In this document: in pieces, positions 27,031-34,375 of the stretch
Layout of the letters: every line of letters begins with the position of its first letter
Position numbering within the stretch: position 1 is the stretch's first letter
Assembly (NCBI GenBank): GCA_026416815.1
Contig: JAOAEJ010000072.1
Span: 124,001 to 188,000 of the forward strand
Direction of reading: 5' to 3'
Length of the DNA: 64,000 nucleotides
Origin: Clostridia bacterium
GTDB taxonomy: Bacteria > Bacillota > Clostridia > Acetivibrionales > DSM-2933
Notes under the pieces: model-generated
What the model was told of the DNA's origin: nothing
Seen by the model: the letters and a program-made list of their open reading frames with translations, nothing else
Databases searched by the model: none
Program-made: the position numbers and the translations under genes

Positions 27031-27619
27031 TATAGTTAAACCAGCGATAGTTTTAGTTATTGTATGTATTGTAGTTTCAGTCTGCCTGGCTTTCACGTAT
27101 TCAGTGACCAGGGATAAAATAGAAGAGCGGGCAAGGGTAGCTGCCGAGAGTGCAAGAAAGGAAGTTCTTTCTGAGGCAAAAACCTTTGAGAAGGTGGATG
27201 GAATAGAGCAGATTATCAAGGCTAAGCCGGAATTTGATGTAGTGATAGAAGCATATAGAGGCTTGAATGACAATGGCTTAGAAGGCTACGTACTTGCAGT
27301 GGAGACAAAAGGCTATGGGGGCATTATTAAGATAACTGTAGGCGTGGATAATGGCGGTAAGGTTTCAGGGGTAAAAATCGGCGAGAATAATGAAACCCCG
27401 GGATTAGGAACAAAGGCAAAGGATGAGCCATTTATGTCCCAGTTGGTAGGATTGCTTCCTAAAGAGCCATTAACGGTGGTAAAGGCTAAAAAAACAAAGC
27501 CTGAAGAAATAGAGGCTATAAGTGGTGCTACAATTACATCGAAAGCTGTTGTCAAAGCTGTACAGGCTGCTGTAGGCATATCGGAGGAGCTTGCAAAAAA
27601 GGAGGGTGGACAGAAATGA
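27023..27619 (+). CDS. rnfG: Rnf complex subunit RnfG (FMN-binding)
   Basis: A 198-residue protein with one N-terminal membrane helix (~6-27) and an extracytoplasmic FMN-binding domain. The covalent flavin motif ISGATITSKAV (~170-180) is intact, with the second Thr as the expected attachment site. I place the start at TTG 27023, 9 bases after GGAGGTG (27007-27013), overlapping rnfD by 8 bases; an in-frame TTG at 26978 lies deep inside rnfD and is unlikely. It overlaps rnfE by 4 bases. Confidence 0.92.
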   Translation: MRDIVKPAIVLVIVCIVVSVCLAFTYSVTRDKIEERARVAAESARKEVLSEAKTFEKVDGIEQIIKAKPEFDVVIEAYRGLNDNGLEGYVLAVETKGYGGIIKITVGVDNGGKVSGVKIGENNETPGLGTKAKDEPFMSQLVGLLPKEPLTVVKAKKTKPEEIEAISGATITSKAVVKAVQAAVGISEELAKKEGGQK

Positions 27620-28278
27620 GTGCTTTAAAAACCTTAACCAATGGTTTTATCAAAGAGAATCCCACGTTAAGACTGGTACTGGGAACATGTCCTACTCTTG
27701 CGGTTACTACCCTAGCTTCAAACGGTATAGGTATGGGCCTTGCGACGACTGCGGTGCTTTTGGGCTCAAATGCAGCTATTTCTCTTACTAGGAAAGTTAT
27801 CCCTGATAAAATAAGGATTCCTGCTTATGTTACCATAATTGCAGGGTTTGTAACAATCGTACAGTTCTTGATGAAGGCATATTTCCCTGAGCTAGACAAA
27901 GCTTTGGGGATATTTATTCCCTTGATAGTGGTAAACTGTATAATCCTTGCAAGAGCGGAGATGTTTGCGAGTAAAAATTCGCTGCTGCCTTCGGTGCTCG
28001 ATGCGATTGGAATGGGTGGTGGATTTACTCTAGCTCTAGTGGCTATTGGGTCATTAAGAGAGTTCCTTGGGAATGGTACCATATTTGGAATTACAGTTAC
28101 TGCAAAATTATTTGACCCGGCAATTATAATGATACTACCTCCCGGCGGGTTTCTTGCATTTGGCATTATAATAGGCTTATTAAATAAATTCACGGCTGTT
28201 AAGGTAACAAAGGCTGGCTGTGGTTCATGCGACATGAAGTGTGGATCATGTTCTGGACAGAAGGGGGTTGAAGCATAA
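27616..28278 (+). CDS. rnfE: Rnf complex subunit RnfE, with Cys-rich C-terminal tail
   Basis: A 220-residue integral membrane subunit with six helices; RnfE and RnfA are inverted homologues that hold an iron-sulfur cluster between them in the membrane. Conserved FIKENPTLRLVLGTCPTLAVT (~11-31) and VNCIILARAEMFAS (~106-119). Unusual is the hydrophilic end CGSCDMKCGSCSGQKGVEA, with four cysteines as CxxC..CxxC after the last helix. Overlaps rnfG (ATGA) and touches rnfA by one base. Confidence 0.94.
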   Translation: MSALKTLTNGFIKENPTLRLVLGTCPTLAVTTLASNGIGMGLATTAVLLGSNAAISLTRKVIPDKIRIPAYVTIIAGFVTIVQFLMKAYFPELDKALGIFIPLIVVNCIILARAEMFASKNSLLPSVLDAIGMGGGFTLALVAIGSLREFLGNGTIFGITVTAKLFDPAIIMILPPGGFLAFGIIIGLLNKFTAVKVTKAGCGSCDMKCGSCSGQKGVEA

Positions 28279-28859
28279 TGACGGAGCTTATTATAATAGT
28301 GATGGGTGCTATATTGGTAGAAAATTTCGTCCTTGCCCAATTCCTTGGAATATGCCCGTTTCTGGGTGTTTCTAAAAAGCTGTCTACAGCGCTAGGCATG
28401 AGCGGTGCAGTTGTATTTGTTATGACTATAGCATCAGCGGTTACCTGGTTAGTAAACAAATATCTATTGGTAGGGCTAGGCCTGGGGTATCTTCAGACAA
28501 TAGCATTTATACTTGTAATAGCTGCACTTGTGCAGTTTGTTGAAATAGTACTCAAGAAGCTCATCCCACCCCTTTACAGGTCGCTCGGTATATACCTGCC
28601 CCTTATTACTACTAACTGTGCGGTGCTTGGGGTAGCCCTTATAAACGTAAAGAGGGATTACGATTTGCTAAAGTCGGTACTATATAGCATGGGAGCAGGT
28701 TTAGGTTTTACCCTTGCACTGGTGTTGTTTGCGGGAGTAAGGGAGAGAATTGAGCAATGTGATATACCCGAATCCCTTAAGGGCTTGCCGATTTCTCTCA
28801 TTGCAGCTGCACTGGTTTCGGTAGCTTTCTTTGGTTTTCAAGGCTTGTTCAGCAATTAA
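28278..28859 (+). CDS. rnfA: Rnf complex subunit RnfA
   Basis: A 193-residue, six-helix membrane subunit. Conserved patches: ILVENFVLAQFLGICPFLGVSKK (~12-34, with the cluster-ligand Cys) and TTNCAVLGVALIN (~110-122, second ligand Cys). Normal length. Start overlaps the rnfE stop (TAATG). It pairs with RnfE. Confidence 0.95.
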   Translation: MTELIIIVMGAILVENFVLAQFLGICPFLGVSKKLSTALGMSGAVVFVMTIASAVTWLVNKYLLVGLGLGYLQTIAFILVIAALVQFVEIVLKKLIPPLYRSLGIYLPLITTNCAVLGVALINVKRDYDLLKSVLYSMGAGLGFTLALVLFAGVRERIEQCDIPESLKGLPISLIAAALVSVAFFGFQGLFSN

Positions 28860-28935
28860 GGGTACGGATAAGGTTTGAAGGCGTAAGATTAAGATGATAG
28901 CGGAATAAATTATCCGTTTGGGGGTTGATGCATAA

Positions 28936-29754
28936 GTGATACAGGAAATATTGATACCGGCTTCGGTGATAGGAAGTTTGGGGCTTCTGTTTGGGGTAGG
29001 GCTGGCCTATGCTTCCAAGAAGTTTGAAGTAAAGGTGGATGAAAGGGTTGCTGCGGTAAGAGAGGCATTGCCTGGTGCAAACTGCGGCGGCTGCGGACAG
29101 ACTGGCTGTGATGGCTTTGCCGAAGGTGTTGTTGCAGGCACTTGTCCTGTAAATGGCTGCCCGGTAGGTGGGACGGAACTGGTAGAGAGGTTGAGCGAAA
29201 TCCTCGGTGTAAAGGTTGATATGGCAGACATCAAGGTAGCTAGAGTCATGTGTGCCGGTACTTACAGCAACTGTTTGAATAAGTTTGAGTATTCGGGTAT
29301 TCGGGACTGCACAGCTGCTGCCAATCTTTATGGTGGCCCGTCAGCATGCTCCTACGGGTGTGTAGGTCTGGGAAATTGTGCTCGCGCATGTCCTTTCGGA
29401 GCCATAGTAATGGAAAATGGGCTGGCGAGGGTAATAGAATCTAAATGCACGGCATGCACCAAATGTGTTGCTGCATGTCCTAAGAAAATTATAAAAATGG
29501 TTTCGAACTCAAAAGAGTATACTGTAAAATGCAGCAGTCTTGACAAAGGCGGATTAGTAAGGAAAAACTGCAGTGTCGGATGTATAGGCTGCGGTAAGTG
29601 CTCCAAGGTATGTCCTACAGGAACAATCACGCTACATGGTACTCTTGCAGAGATTATCCCCGATGGGTGTACTAACTGCGGTGAGTGTATCAAGGTGTGC
29701 CCGACCAAATCGATACAGAGGAACAGGTGCGGATATGTAGTAAATGTAGATTAA
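28936..29754 (+). CDS. rnfB: Rnf complex subunit RnfB (polyferredoxin)
   Basis: A 272-residue iron-sulfur subunit that accepts electrons from ferredoxin. One N-terminal helix (~5-27), a Fe-S domain with NCGGCGQTGCDGF...CPVNGC (~50-80), then several ferredoxin motifs: CSYGCVGLGNCARACP, CTACTKCVAACP, CSVGCIGCGKCSKVCP and CTNCGECIKVCP (~135-260). GTG start at 28936; the nearby ATG at 28928 runs into a stop at once. The 76-base gap from rnfA is the largest in the operon. Terminator follows. Confidence 0.95.
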   Translation: MIQEILIPASVIGSLGLLFGVGLAYASKKFEVKVDERVAAVREALPGANCGGCGQTGCDGFAEGVVAGTCPVNGCPVGGTELVERLSEILGVKVDMADIKVARVMCAGTYSNCLNKFEYSGIRDCTAAANLYGGPSACSYGCVGLGNCARACPFGAIVMENGLARVIESKCTACTKCVAACPKKIIKMVSNSKEYTVKCSSLDKGGLVRKNCSVGCIGCGKCSKVCPTGTITLHGTLAEIIPDGCTNCGECIKVCPTKSIQRNRCGYVVNVD

Positions 29755-29773
29755 AAATACGTTAAGTTTTGAA

Positions 29774-29818
29774 AACGGCTAATTTAGGTGAAACAAAATC
29801 TAAATTAGCCGTTAATTT
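29774..29818 (+). terminator. Terminator of the rnf operon
   Basis: AACGGCTAATTTAG (29774-29787) pairs perfectly with CTAAATTAGCCGTT (29800-29813); short T-rich tail. Confidence 0.85.
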
Positions 29819-29846
29819 TAGCCACGTTGCACTTAGTGGGTATATT

Positions 29847-30338
29847 CTAATAAGTGTTAAAATTATCAGATTTATTACTGTCAAATGGCGTAAAAAACTT
29901 ATCTACTACAAGTGTTCCTGCCATCATATCATGTAGAGCCTGTTTCTTCTCAGTAAAGCCTGCCATAATAAAACCAATAAGTAATATAAGACCCGATAAA
30001 ATTTTGCCGAAGAATCTCCCGGTAGCCTTGCCAAATGAAACTCTATTCCCATCTAAATCGGTTACCTTTATGCCCAGAGCCAGCTTTCCTGGAGTTGCTT
30101 GAAGTGAAGAACTTTCAAATAGTGAATGATACAGCCAGGGAACACCAAATCCTAACACTATACCAATAAGCAGCGAGAACGGGCTATCGTCCGATAAAGA
30201 CTCCTCCCCGTACCCAGCTGCAAGGTTAAATAGGCCTAAAAAAATTCCTAAAATAAATGCTAAAATAGTAACTCCAATATTAAGAATGAATTGGTCAATA
30301 AAGTTTGCTGCAAAGCGTTTCCAAAAACCTGCGTACAT
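29847..30338 (-). CDS. RDD family membrane protein
   Basis: A 163-residue protein with helices at ~12-38, 55-72 and 112-128. The family name-giving pattern is seen as KRFAANFIDQFIL at the start (Arg-Asp type residues on helix 1), followed by TPGKLALGIKVTDLDG and ALHDMMAGTLVV near the end. RDD proteins are thought to act in ion or solute transport, but the role here is unknown. Its ribosome binding site AAAGGGGGAG lies inside a perfect 24-bp hairpin (30347-30397), so translation could be controlled by RNA structure. Single-gene unit. Confidence 0.88.
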   Translation of the reverse strand: MYAGFWKRFAANFIDQFILNIGVTILAFILGIFLGLFNLAAGYGEESLSDDSPFSLLIGIVLGFGVPWLYHSLFESSSLQATPGKLALGIKVTDLDGNRVSFGKATGRFFGKILSGLILLIGFIMAGFTEKKQALHDMMAGTLVVDKFFTPFDSNKSDNFNTY

Positions 30339-30346
30339 GATTTTGC

Positions 30347-30397
30347 TCCCCCTTTTACTGTTATACTTAGAGTCTAAGTATAACAGTAAAAGGGGGA
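30347..30397 (-). promoter_or_regulatory. Perfect 24-bp hairpin covering the RDD gene ribosome binding site
   Basis: Arms 30347-30370 and 30374-30397 are exact inverted repeats with a 3-base loop. On the minus strand the second arm ends in AAAAGGGGGA, the likely Shine-Dalgarno of the gene starting at 30338. It may block translation or act as a terminator for an upstream transcript (it lacks a T-run). Confidence 0.7.
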
Positions 30398-30411
30398 TGG
30401 GTCTATTATTA

Positions 30412-30453
30412 ATAAAAAGGCTAACTCTTACACATAACGTTAGAGTTAGCCTT
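30412..30453 (-). terminator. Terminator of the sigma/anti-sigma operon
   Basis: AAGGCTAACTCT (30417-30428) with AGAGTTAGCCTT (30442-30453); on the minus strand this is followed by TTTTTATT. Confidence 0.88.
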
Positions 30454-30499
30454 AATTTACTTCCCTGCTTTTAAATTATTGTACCCTAGAGAACTACAT

Positions 30500-31354
30500 C
30501 TATTGATTGAGTATTGACTTGGCTACCTCCAGCAGTTCGTCCATAGATAAACTAACAATACCTACATCCGACAAATTGTAGTAAACTCCATTATGCTCCC
30601 ATGTCAATGAATGTGGAACCTTTATTTCTAATGGCTTTTGAGTAAAGTCTGTCTTGCCGTTAACTTCAGGGTATACAGGCAAAGGGCATTCATAATAGTA
30701 TAAAAACTTATCGACCAAACTTAGTTTTTTAATATTATCTCCGAAATCCATCACACTATTAAATAGTTTATCATCTGTAGAAATATCCAGTATTACACTG
30801 GCTGACGAGCTATTTGAGTAGTGTTTGGATACAAATTTTTTGTCTGTGTCATCTTTCTCATATAATAATGTTCGATCTAGGGTATAGCCGCCTGCTAAGG
30901 CTGAAGGAACTTTTATCTCAAAACCCACCAGCTTTTCAAGCTCATCATCACTTAATAATGTTTGTTCACCTGAAGCACTGCCGAATGTAACCTTCTCTGC
31001 AGGCATTTGGATGGGTTCGTACTTACCTGAGTCCCCCTTAACTACTACGTAAACCATTGAACTAATCTCGCTTATTACTTCCTGAGCAAAAGCCCTTGCT
31101 GGCTGGAAAAAAGTAAGGGTAAGAGTTAGGACCAATACTGCACTGAGCAGGGCGTAAGCAGGTTTGTTAAAGCCAGATTTTAAAATAAGCAAGGGGTTAA
31201 CTAGTTTGCGATTTGAGAAGGTCTTTGATTGAGACGCTTCGGAACTTAATCCAGCCTTGATTTTGTCAAGGGTGCCGGGGGCTGTGTTTAAATTATCAAC
31301 TTCCTTGTTTAGTGTGGACTTAATAATATTATCAAATAGAATTTCGCTTTGCAT
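30500..31354 (-). CDS. Membrane protein, likely anti-sigma partner (DUF4367-like)
   Basis: A 284-residue protein encoded after, and overlapping by 23 bases, an ECF sigma gene, the standard place for its anti-sigma factor. A cytoplasmic N-terminus (~1-63) is followed by one membrane helix (~64-84, ALLSAVLVLTLTLTFFQPA) and an outside domain of ~200 residues resembling DUF4367 (FEIKVPSALAGGYTLDRTLLY...). I see no HxxxCxxC zinc motif of ZAS anti-sigmas, so the anti-sigma role rests on gene context. AAAAGGAGTG ribosome binding site. Confidence 0.72.
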   Translation of the reverse strand: MQSEILFDNIIKSTLNKEVDNLNTAPGTLDKIKAGLSSEASQSKTFSNRKLVNPLLILKSGFNKPAYALLSAVLVLTLTLTFFQPARAFAQEVISEISSMVYVVVKGDSGKYEPIQMPAEKVTFGSASGEQTLLSDDELEKLVGFEIKVPSALAGGYTLDRTLLYEKDDTDKKFVSKHYSNSSSASVILDISTDDKLFNSVMDFGDNIKKLSLVDKFLYYYECPLPVYPEVNGKTDFTQKPLEIKVPHSLTWEHNGVYYNLSDVGIVSLSMDELLEVAKSILNQ

Positions 31355-31943
31355 TAAGCATACACTCCTTTTCTAAATAATCAGTTTCGTACCAGCCGAT
31401 ATCAATAGCGGCATTACGCAATTCTTTTGCTAATAGCTTCCTACCGTTATGTAGACGTGATTTTACAGTACCCTGAAAGCATTTCATAATTTGGGCAATT
31501 TCTTTTATAGATAGATTGTTATAATAATAAAGTATAACGGTGGTTTTTACAGGCGAACTAAGTTTATTAATGGCTTCACGGATTACATGGCTTGTTTGGT
31601 TATGTTCAACTTGTTTAAATACATCTTCTTTACATGGGATGGTTTCAGTTAGGCTGTCGTCAAGATTTTCGCAGACGGACTTTCTTTCTTTTGAAGACAT
31701 ACGCCAGCATACCCTGACAAGCAGACGGTGAAACCATACTTCAAAAGTTTCGGGATTACGAAGCTTTTTTATATCCTTAAAGCACTCAATAAAAGCCTCT
31801 TGAATGATATCTTCTGCTATATTTCTGTTTCCTACTAATAGGCACGCTGTCCGTAGAGCTTTTGTACTATATGCTTCATATAGTAAATCGAAAGCGTCTG
31901 ATTCTTCTCTCTGACACCTCTTTATTAAGTCAATATCAACCAT
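31332..31943 (-). CDS. RNA polymerase sigma-70 factor, ECF subfamily
   Basis: A 203-residue ECF sigma factor. Region 2 spans ~10-75 (CREESDAFDLLYEAYSTKALRTACLLVGN...DIIQEAFIECFKDIKKL) and region 4 ~125-180, with the helix-turn-helix LSIKEIAQIMKCFQGTVKSRLHNGRKLL. The ATG at 31943 has AAGGAGAT 6 bases upstream and is preferred over an ATG at 31970. Co-transcribed with the membrane protein that follows. The upstream region has TGAACC (32010-32005) and CTTATA (31985-31980), which may be an autoregulated ECF promoter. Confidence 0.9.
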   Translation of the reverse strand: MVDIDLIKRCQREESDAFDLLYEAYSTKALRTACLLVGNRNIAEDIIQEAFIECFKDIKKLRNPETFEVWFHRLLVRVCWRMSSKERKSVCENLDDSLTETIPCKEDVFKQVEHNQTSHVIREAINKLSSPVKTTVILYYYNNLSIKEIAQIMKCFQGTVKSRLHNGRKLLAKELRNAAIDIGWYETDYLEKECMLNAKRNSI

Positions 31944-31960
31944 TTGTAAATCTCCTTTCC

Positions 31961-31974
31961 TAAGGTGCACCTTA
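31961..31974. promoter_or_regulatory. 14-bp perfect palindrome in the sigma-factor leader
   Basis: TAAGGTGCACCTTA, between the proposed ECF-type promoter (TGAACC near 32010-32005, CTTATA near 31985-31980) and the ribosome binding site of the sigma gene. Could be an operator; no regulator identified. Confidence 0.35.
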
Positions 31975-32166
31975 CACTATATAAGGGAAAGGTAAGAGTA
32001 AAAAGGTTCACTGTTTTAAAAAAATTTATTATATTTTTTGAAATATGTGGTAATGGAGTTGGGTTTAGAGGTTTCCTATATGAAAAAGGCACTGTGGGAG
32101 GATTTTAGATAGGATTAGGATATGGTTATCTATAGTAAATAGAATAGCACCTTAATTATATAGTTT

Positions 32167-33612
32167 TTACGAAACCTCTTTTACCATTGAAGCTGAGCTC
32201 ATACTAATTAACCTATTTTTGGGGAAGTTCAATAATACTGTCGTACCTTTGCCTTCCTCACTCAAAATCTCTATTGATCCACCATGCTTTTGCATAATGT
32301 TATAGCAGTAAGATAGGCCAAGGCCAAAATTCATAGTTTGATCCTTTGTTGAAAAGAACGGCTCAAATAAACGGGGGAGGTTTTCTTTAGATACACCCTT
32401 ACCGTTATCTTTTACCGATACAACCATATGCTTTTTGCTGCTATAAACCTGAATGCTAATTACACCTTCAAGGTAAAAGGCTTCACAAGAATTTAAAAAT
32501 ATATTTTTAAAAGCTTCACCAATATAAAGGCTATCACAAAGAACGCAGTAGGTCTGTTCACACCCCATATCTATATGTACATTTTTTGACTCTAAAGATG
32601 AGCTGATTTCGCTTAAAGCATTATCGATGATAGAGGATAAACTATGGACTTTTTCCTCCAACACTATGTCACGAAGGTAGAGTTGGACCTTGCCAACAAT
32701 ATTTAATAAATAACCTGTAGTAGATAATATGGTTTCTGCGCTTTTATCATTATTGTTACTAGGGGCGGAGGTGGAGCTTATGATCTCTTCTGCACTTAAA
32801 GAAATTTTTTCTATCTCATTTCTGATAGCATTATTAAGTACTGAGGTACCTAGACTTAAAGCTTTACGCGTAGTATTCAAGCGACGTTTTTCTATTCTTA
32901 GGTGAATTCCAAGTACCCCGTACTTTACGATAACTACAATAAATACTAAGAACTGAATTATTATGATTATAGCATTGTATTTCCAAGTATTATGTATACT
33001 GAGCGCGCGGAAAATATAGTTATTAAACATTGCACCAGTTATTATTGGTATAACGATGAAACAAATCAAGAGGTTTTGTTGCTTAAACCGAGGCCTCTTT
33101 TCCTTGAAAACAGAATAAAGCAAGAGAAATTTTGCATAAAGTCCATAAGGTATAGCCCAGACAAGTATAAACCAGAAAAATCGACTGCTGCCCATATATG
33201 CGTTAAGCAAGCTGTTCTCAGGGACAGAAAAGTTTAAAATATATGTTATTGCTATAGGTATTAAGAGTAATAATAGAACCCTGTTTTTTAGTTTGGTCCA
33301 ATGGTTTTTGAAGATTTGAGAATAGGTAAGGGCAAATACTAAAAAGCAATATGGTCCAAAGCAGTATCCTAGAGAAGAAACTATATGAGAAAAGAAGCTC
33401 AGTAAAAAAATTATAGTATTATTATTAGATATGTTTTCTTGTACAAAGGGAATTAAAACGTATTGGATAACAGAGGATAATGCTCCGCAGCTGGCAATAA
33501 AAAAGGCTCTTCCGTACCAACGGTTGGACTCCTCATTAGGATTGGTATGTAGAACAATAACGGCATTTATTAATAATACTATAACTAATAGTACAAGCAT
33601 TTGGAACCTCAA
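32167..33612 (-). CDS. Sensor histidine kinase-like protein, 7-TM type, with Asn at the expected phospho-His
   Basis: A 481-residue membrane protein: seven to eight N-terminal helices (~1-235), a dimerisation helix region (~243-320) and a C-terminal HATPase domain. The ATP site looks intact: N-box GEAFKNIFLNSCEAF, G1 VKDNGKGVS, F-box FEPFFSTKD and G2 GLGLSYC. In relatives of this family I recall an H-box like LNHTIKNE; here it reads LNNAIRNE, with Asn261 where the His should be. If so, it cannot autophosphorylate in the usual way and may be a pseudokinase or phosphatase. No response regulator is adjacent. Divergent from the radical SAM gene. Confidence 0.8.
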   Translation of the reverse strand: MRFQMLVLLVIVLLINAVIVLHTNPNEESNRWYGRAFFIASCGALSSVIQYVLIPFVQENISNNNTIIFLLSFFSHIVSSLGYCFGPYCFLVFALTYSQIFKNHWTKLKNRVLLLLLIPIAITYILNFSVPENSLLNAYMGSSRFFWFILVWAIPYGLYAKFLLLYSVFKEKRPRFKQQNLLICFIVIPIITGAMFNNYIFRALSIHNTWKYNAIIIIIQFLVFIVVIVKYGVLGIHLRIEKRRLNTTRKALSLGTSVLNNAIRNEIEKISLSAEEIISSTSAPSNNNDKSAETILSTTGYLLNIVGKVQLYLRDIVLEEKVHSLSSIIDNALSEISSSLESKNVHIDMGCEQTYCVLCDSLYIGEAFKNIFLNSCEAFYLEGVISIQVYSSKKHMVVSVKDNGKGVSKENLPRLFEPFFSTKDQTMNFGLGLSYCYNIMQKHGGSIEILSEEGKGTTVLLNFPKNRLISMSSASMVKEVS

Positions 33613-34253
33613 CTCCTATAAAATTATATTATGTAAACTACGCCAAGCTAAGGATATATAGATAGCAAACTCTTGTTATAATACTAAAAATCTATTTTAT
33701 CCACTTTCATACAGTTGTTCTCAAGAGTGATGATGTTTATTGTGAGTATTAGAAGGGTTTTCCTATTTTAAAGTAATATACCTAGCCGCCTTAGAAGACT
33801 TTAAGCATTTTCTAAAGGAGAAATTGTATACTTTTGTATAAGAAAATTATATACACAATAGTAATTTTAGCATATCACATTGGACAAATAAATATGGTTT
33901 TAAAAAATATCAGTACAAAATATAGGTTCACTAATCTACTATGAAAACAAATTTCTTGATTAGGCTATGCCCTTATGATATACACTTTGTTCTTGGATTA
34001 CCTTTTTACCTTGCTGGCTCTAAGGAGAAAGCAGGGAATATAAAATTTAGTCGTACTATAAATAAAGCTACTGGATTAAAACCACATAAGAAAAAATAAG
34101 TGGAATGAAATTTGAACATTAATTATTATTCATGAGGATAGCAGTCCAGTTATTAATTGCGTCAAGTATATACGTATGCTATTAAGATATCCGGAAGGTA
34201 GTATCGACACTTGTATGTGTCACAATAGCAGAAAATAATTTGTCGAAGTACTA
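33613..34253. other. Long intergenic region between the kinase-like and radical SAM genes
   Basis: About 640 bases, AT-rich. The longest sensible frame is a 52-codon one at 33941-34099 that lacks a ribosome binding site. A small hairpin GACAC/GTGTC is at 34205-34220. No known RNA motif recognised. The length suggests an untranslated RNA or decayed sequence is possible. Confidence 0.4.
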
Positions 34254-34293
34254 ACAAAAATGTAATTTGTTAACAAAAAATTTACAATTTTGT
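34254..34293. promoter_or_regulatory. Imperfect palindrome upstream of the radical SAM promoter
   Basis: ACAAAA..TGTAA..TTGTTAACAA..TTTACAATTTTGT is an inverted repeat centred on GTTAAC, immediately upstream of the proposed -35. Candidate activator or repressor site. Confidence 0.4.
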
Positions 34294-34296
34294 ATA

Positions 34297-34324
34297 TTTA
34301 CGAGGTGTGAGTTTGTGGTATAAT
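34297..34324 (+). promoter_or_regulatory. Candidate promoter of the radical SAM gene
   Basis: TTTACG (34297-34302), 16-base spacer, perfect TATAAT (34319-34324), about 50 bases before the start codon. The -35 is weak, consistent with an activated promoter. Confidence 0.55.
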
Positions 34325-34375
34325 TCCCATATGATAGTTTAATTACAAAAAAATGTAATAATAAGGGGGATACGT

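Noticed and set aside
33941..34099. 52-codon frame between the kinase-like gene and the radical SAM gene
   Set aside because: No ribosome binding site, no promoter, no recognisable precursor features; considered as a maturase substrate but not supportable.
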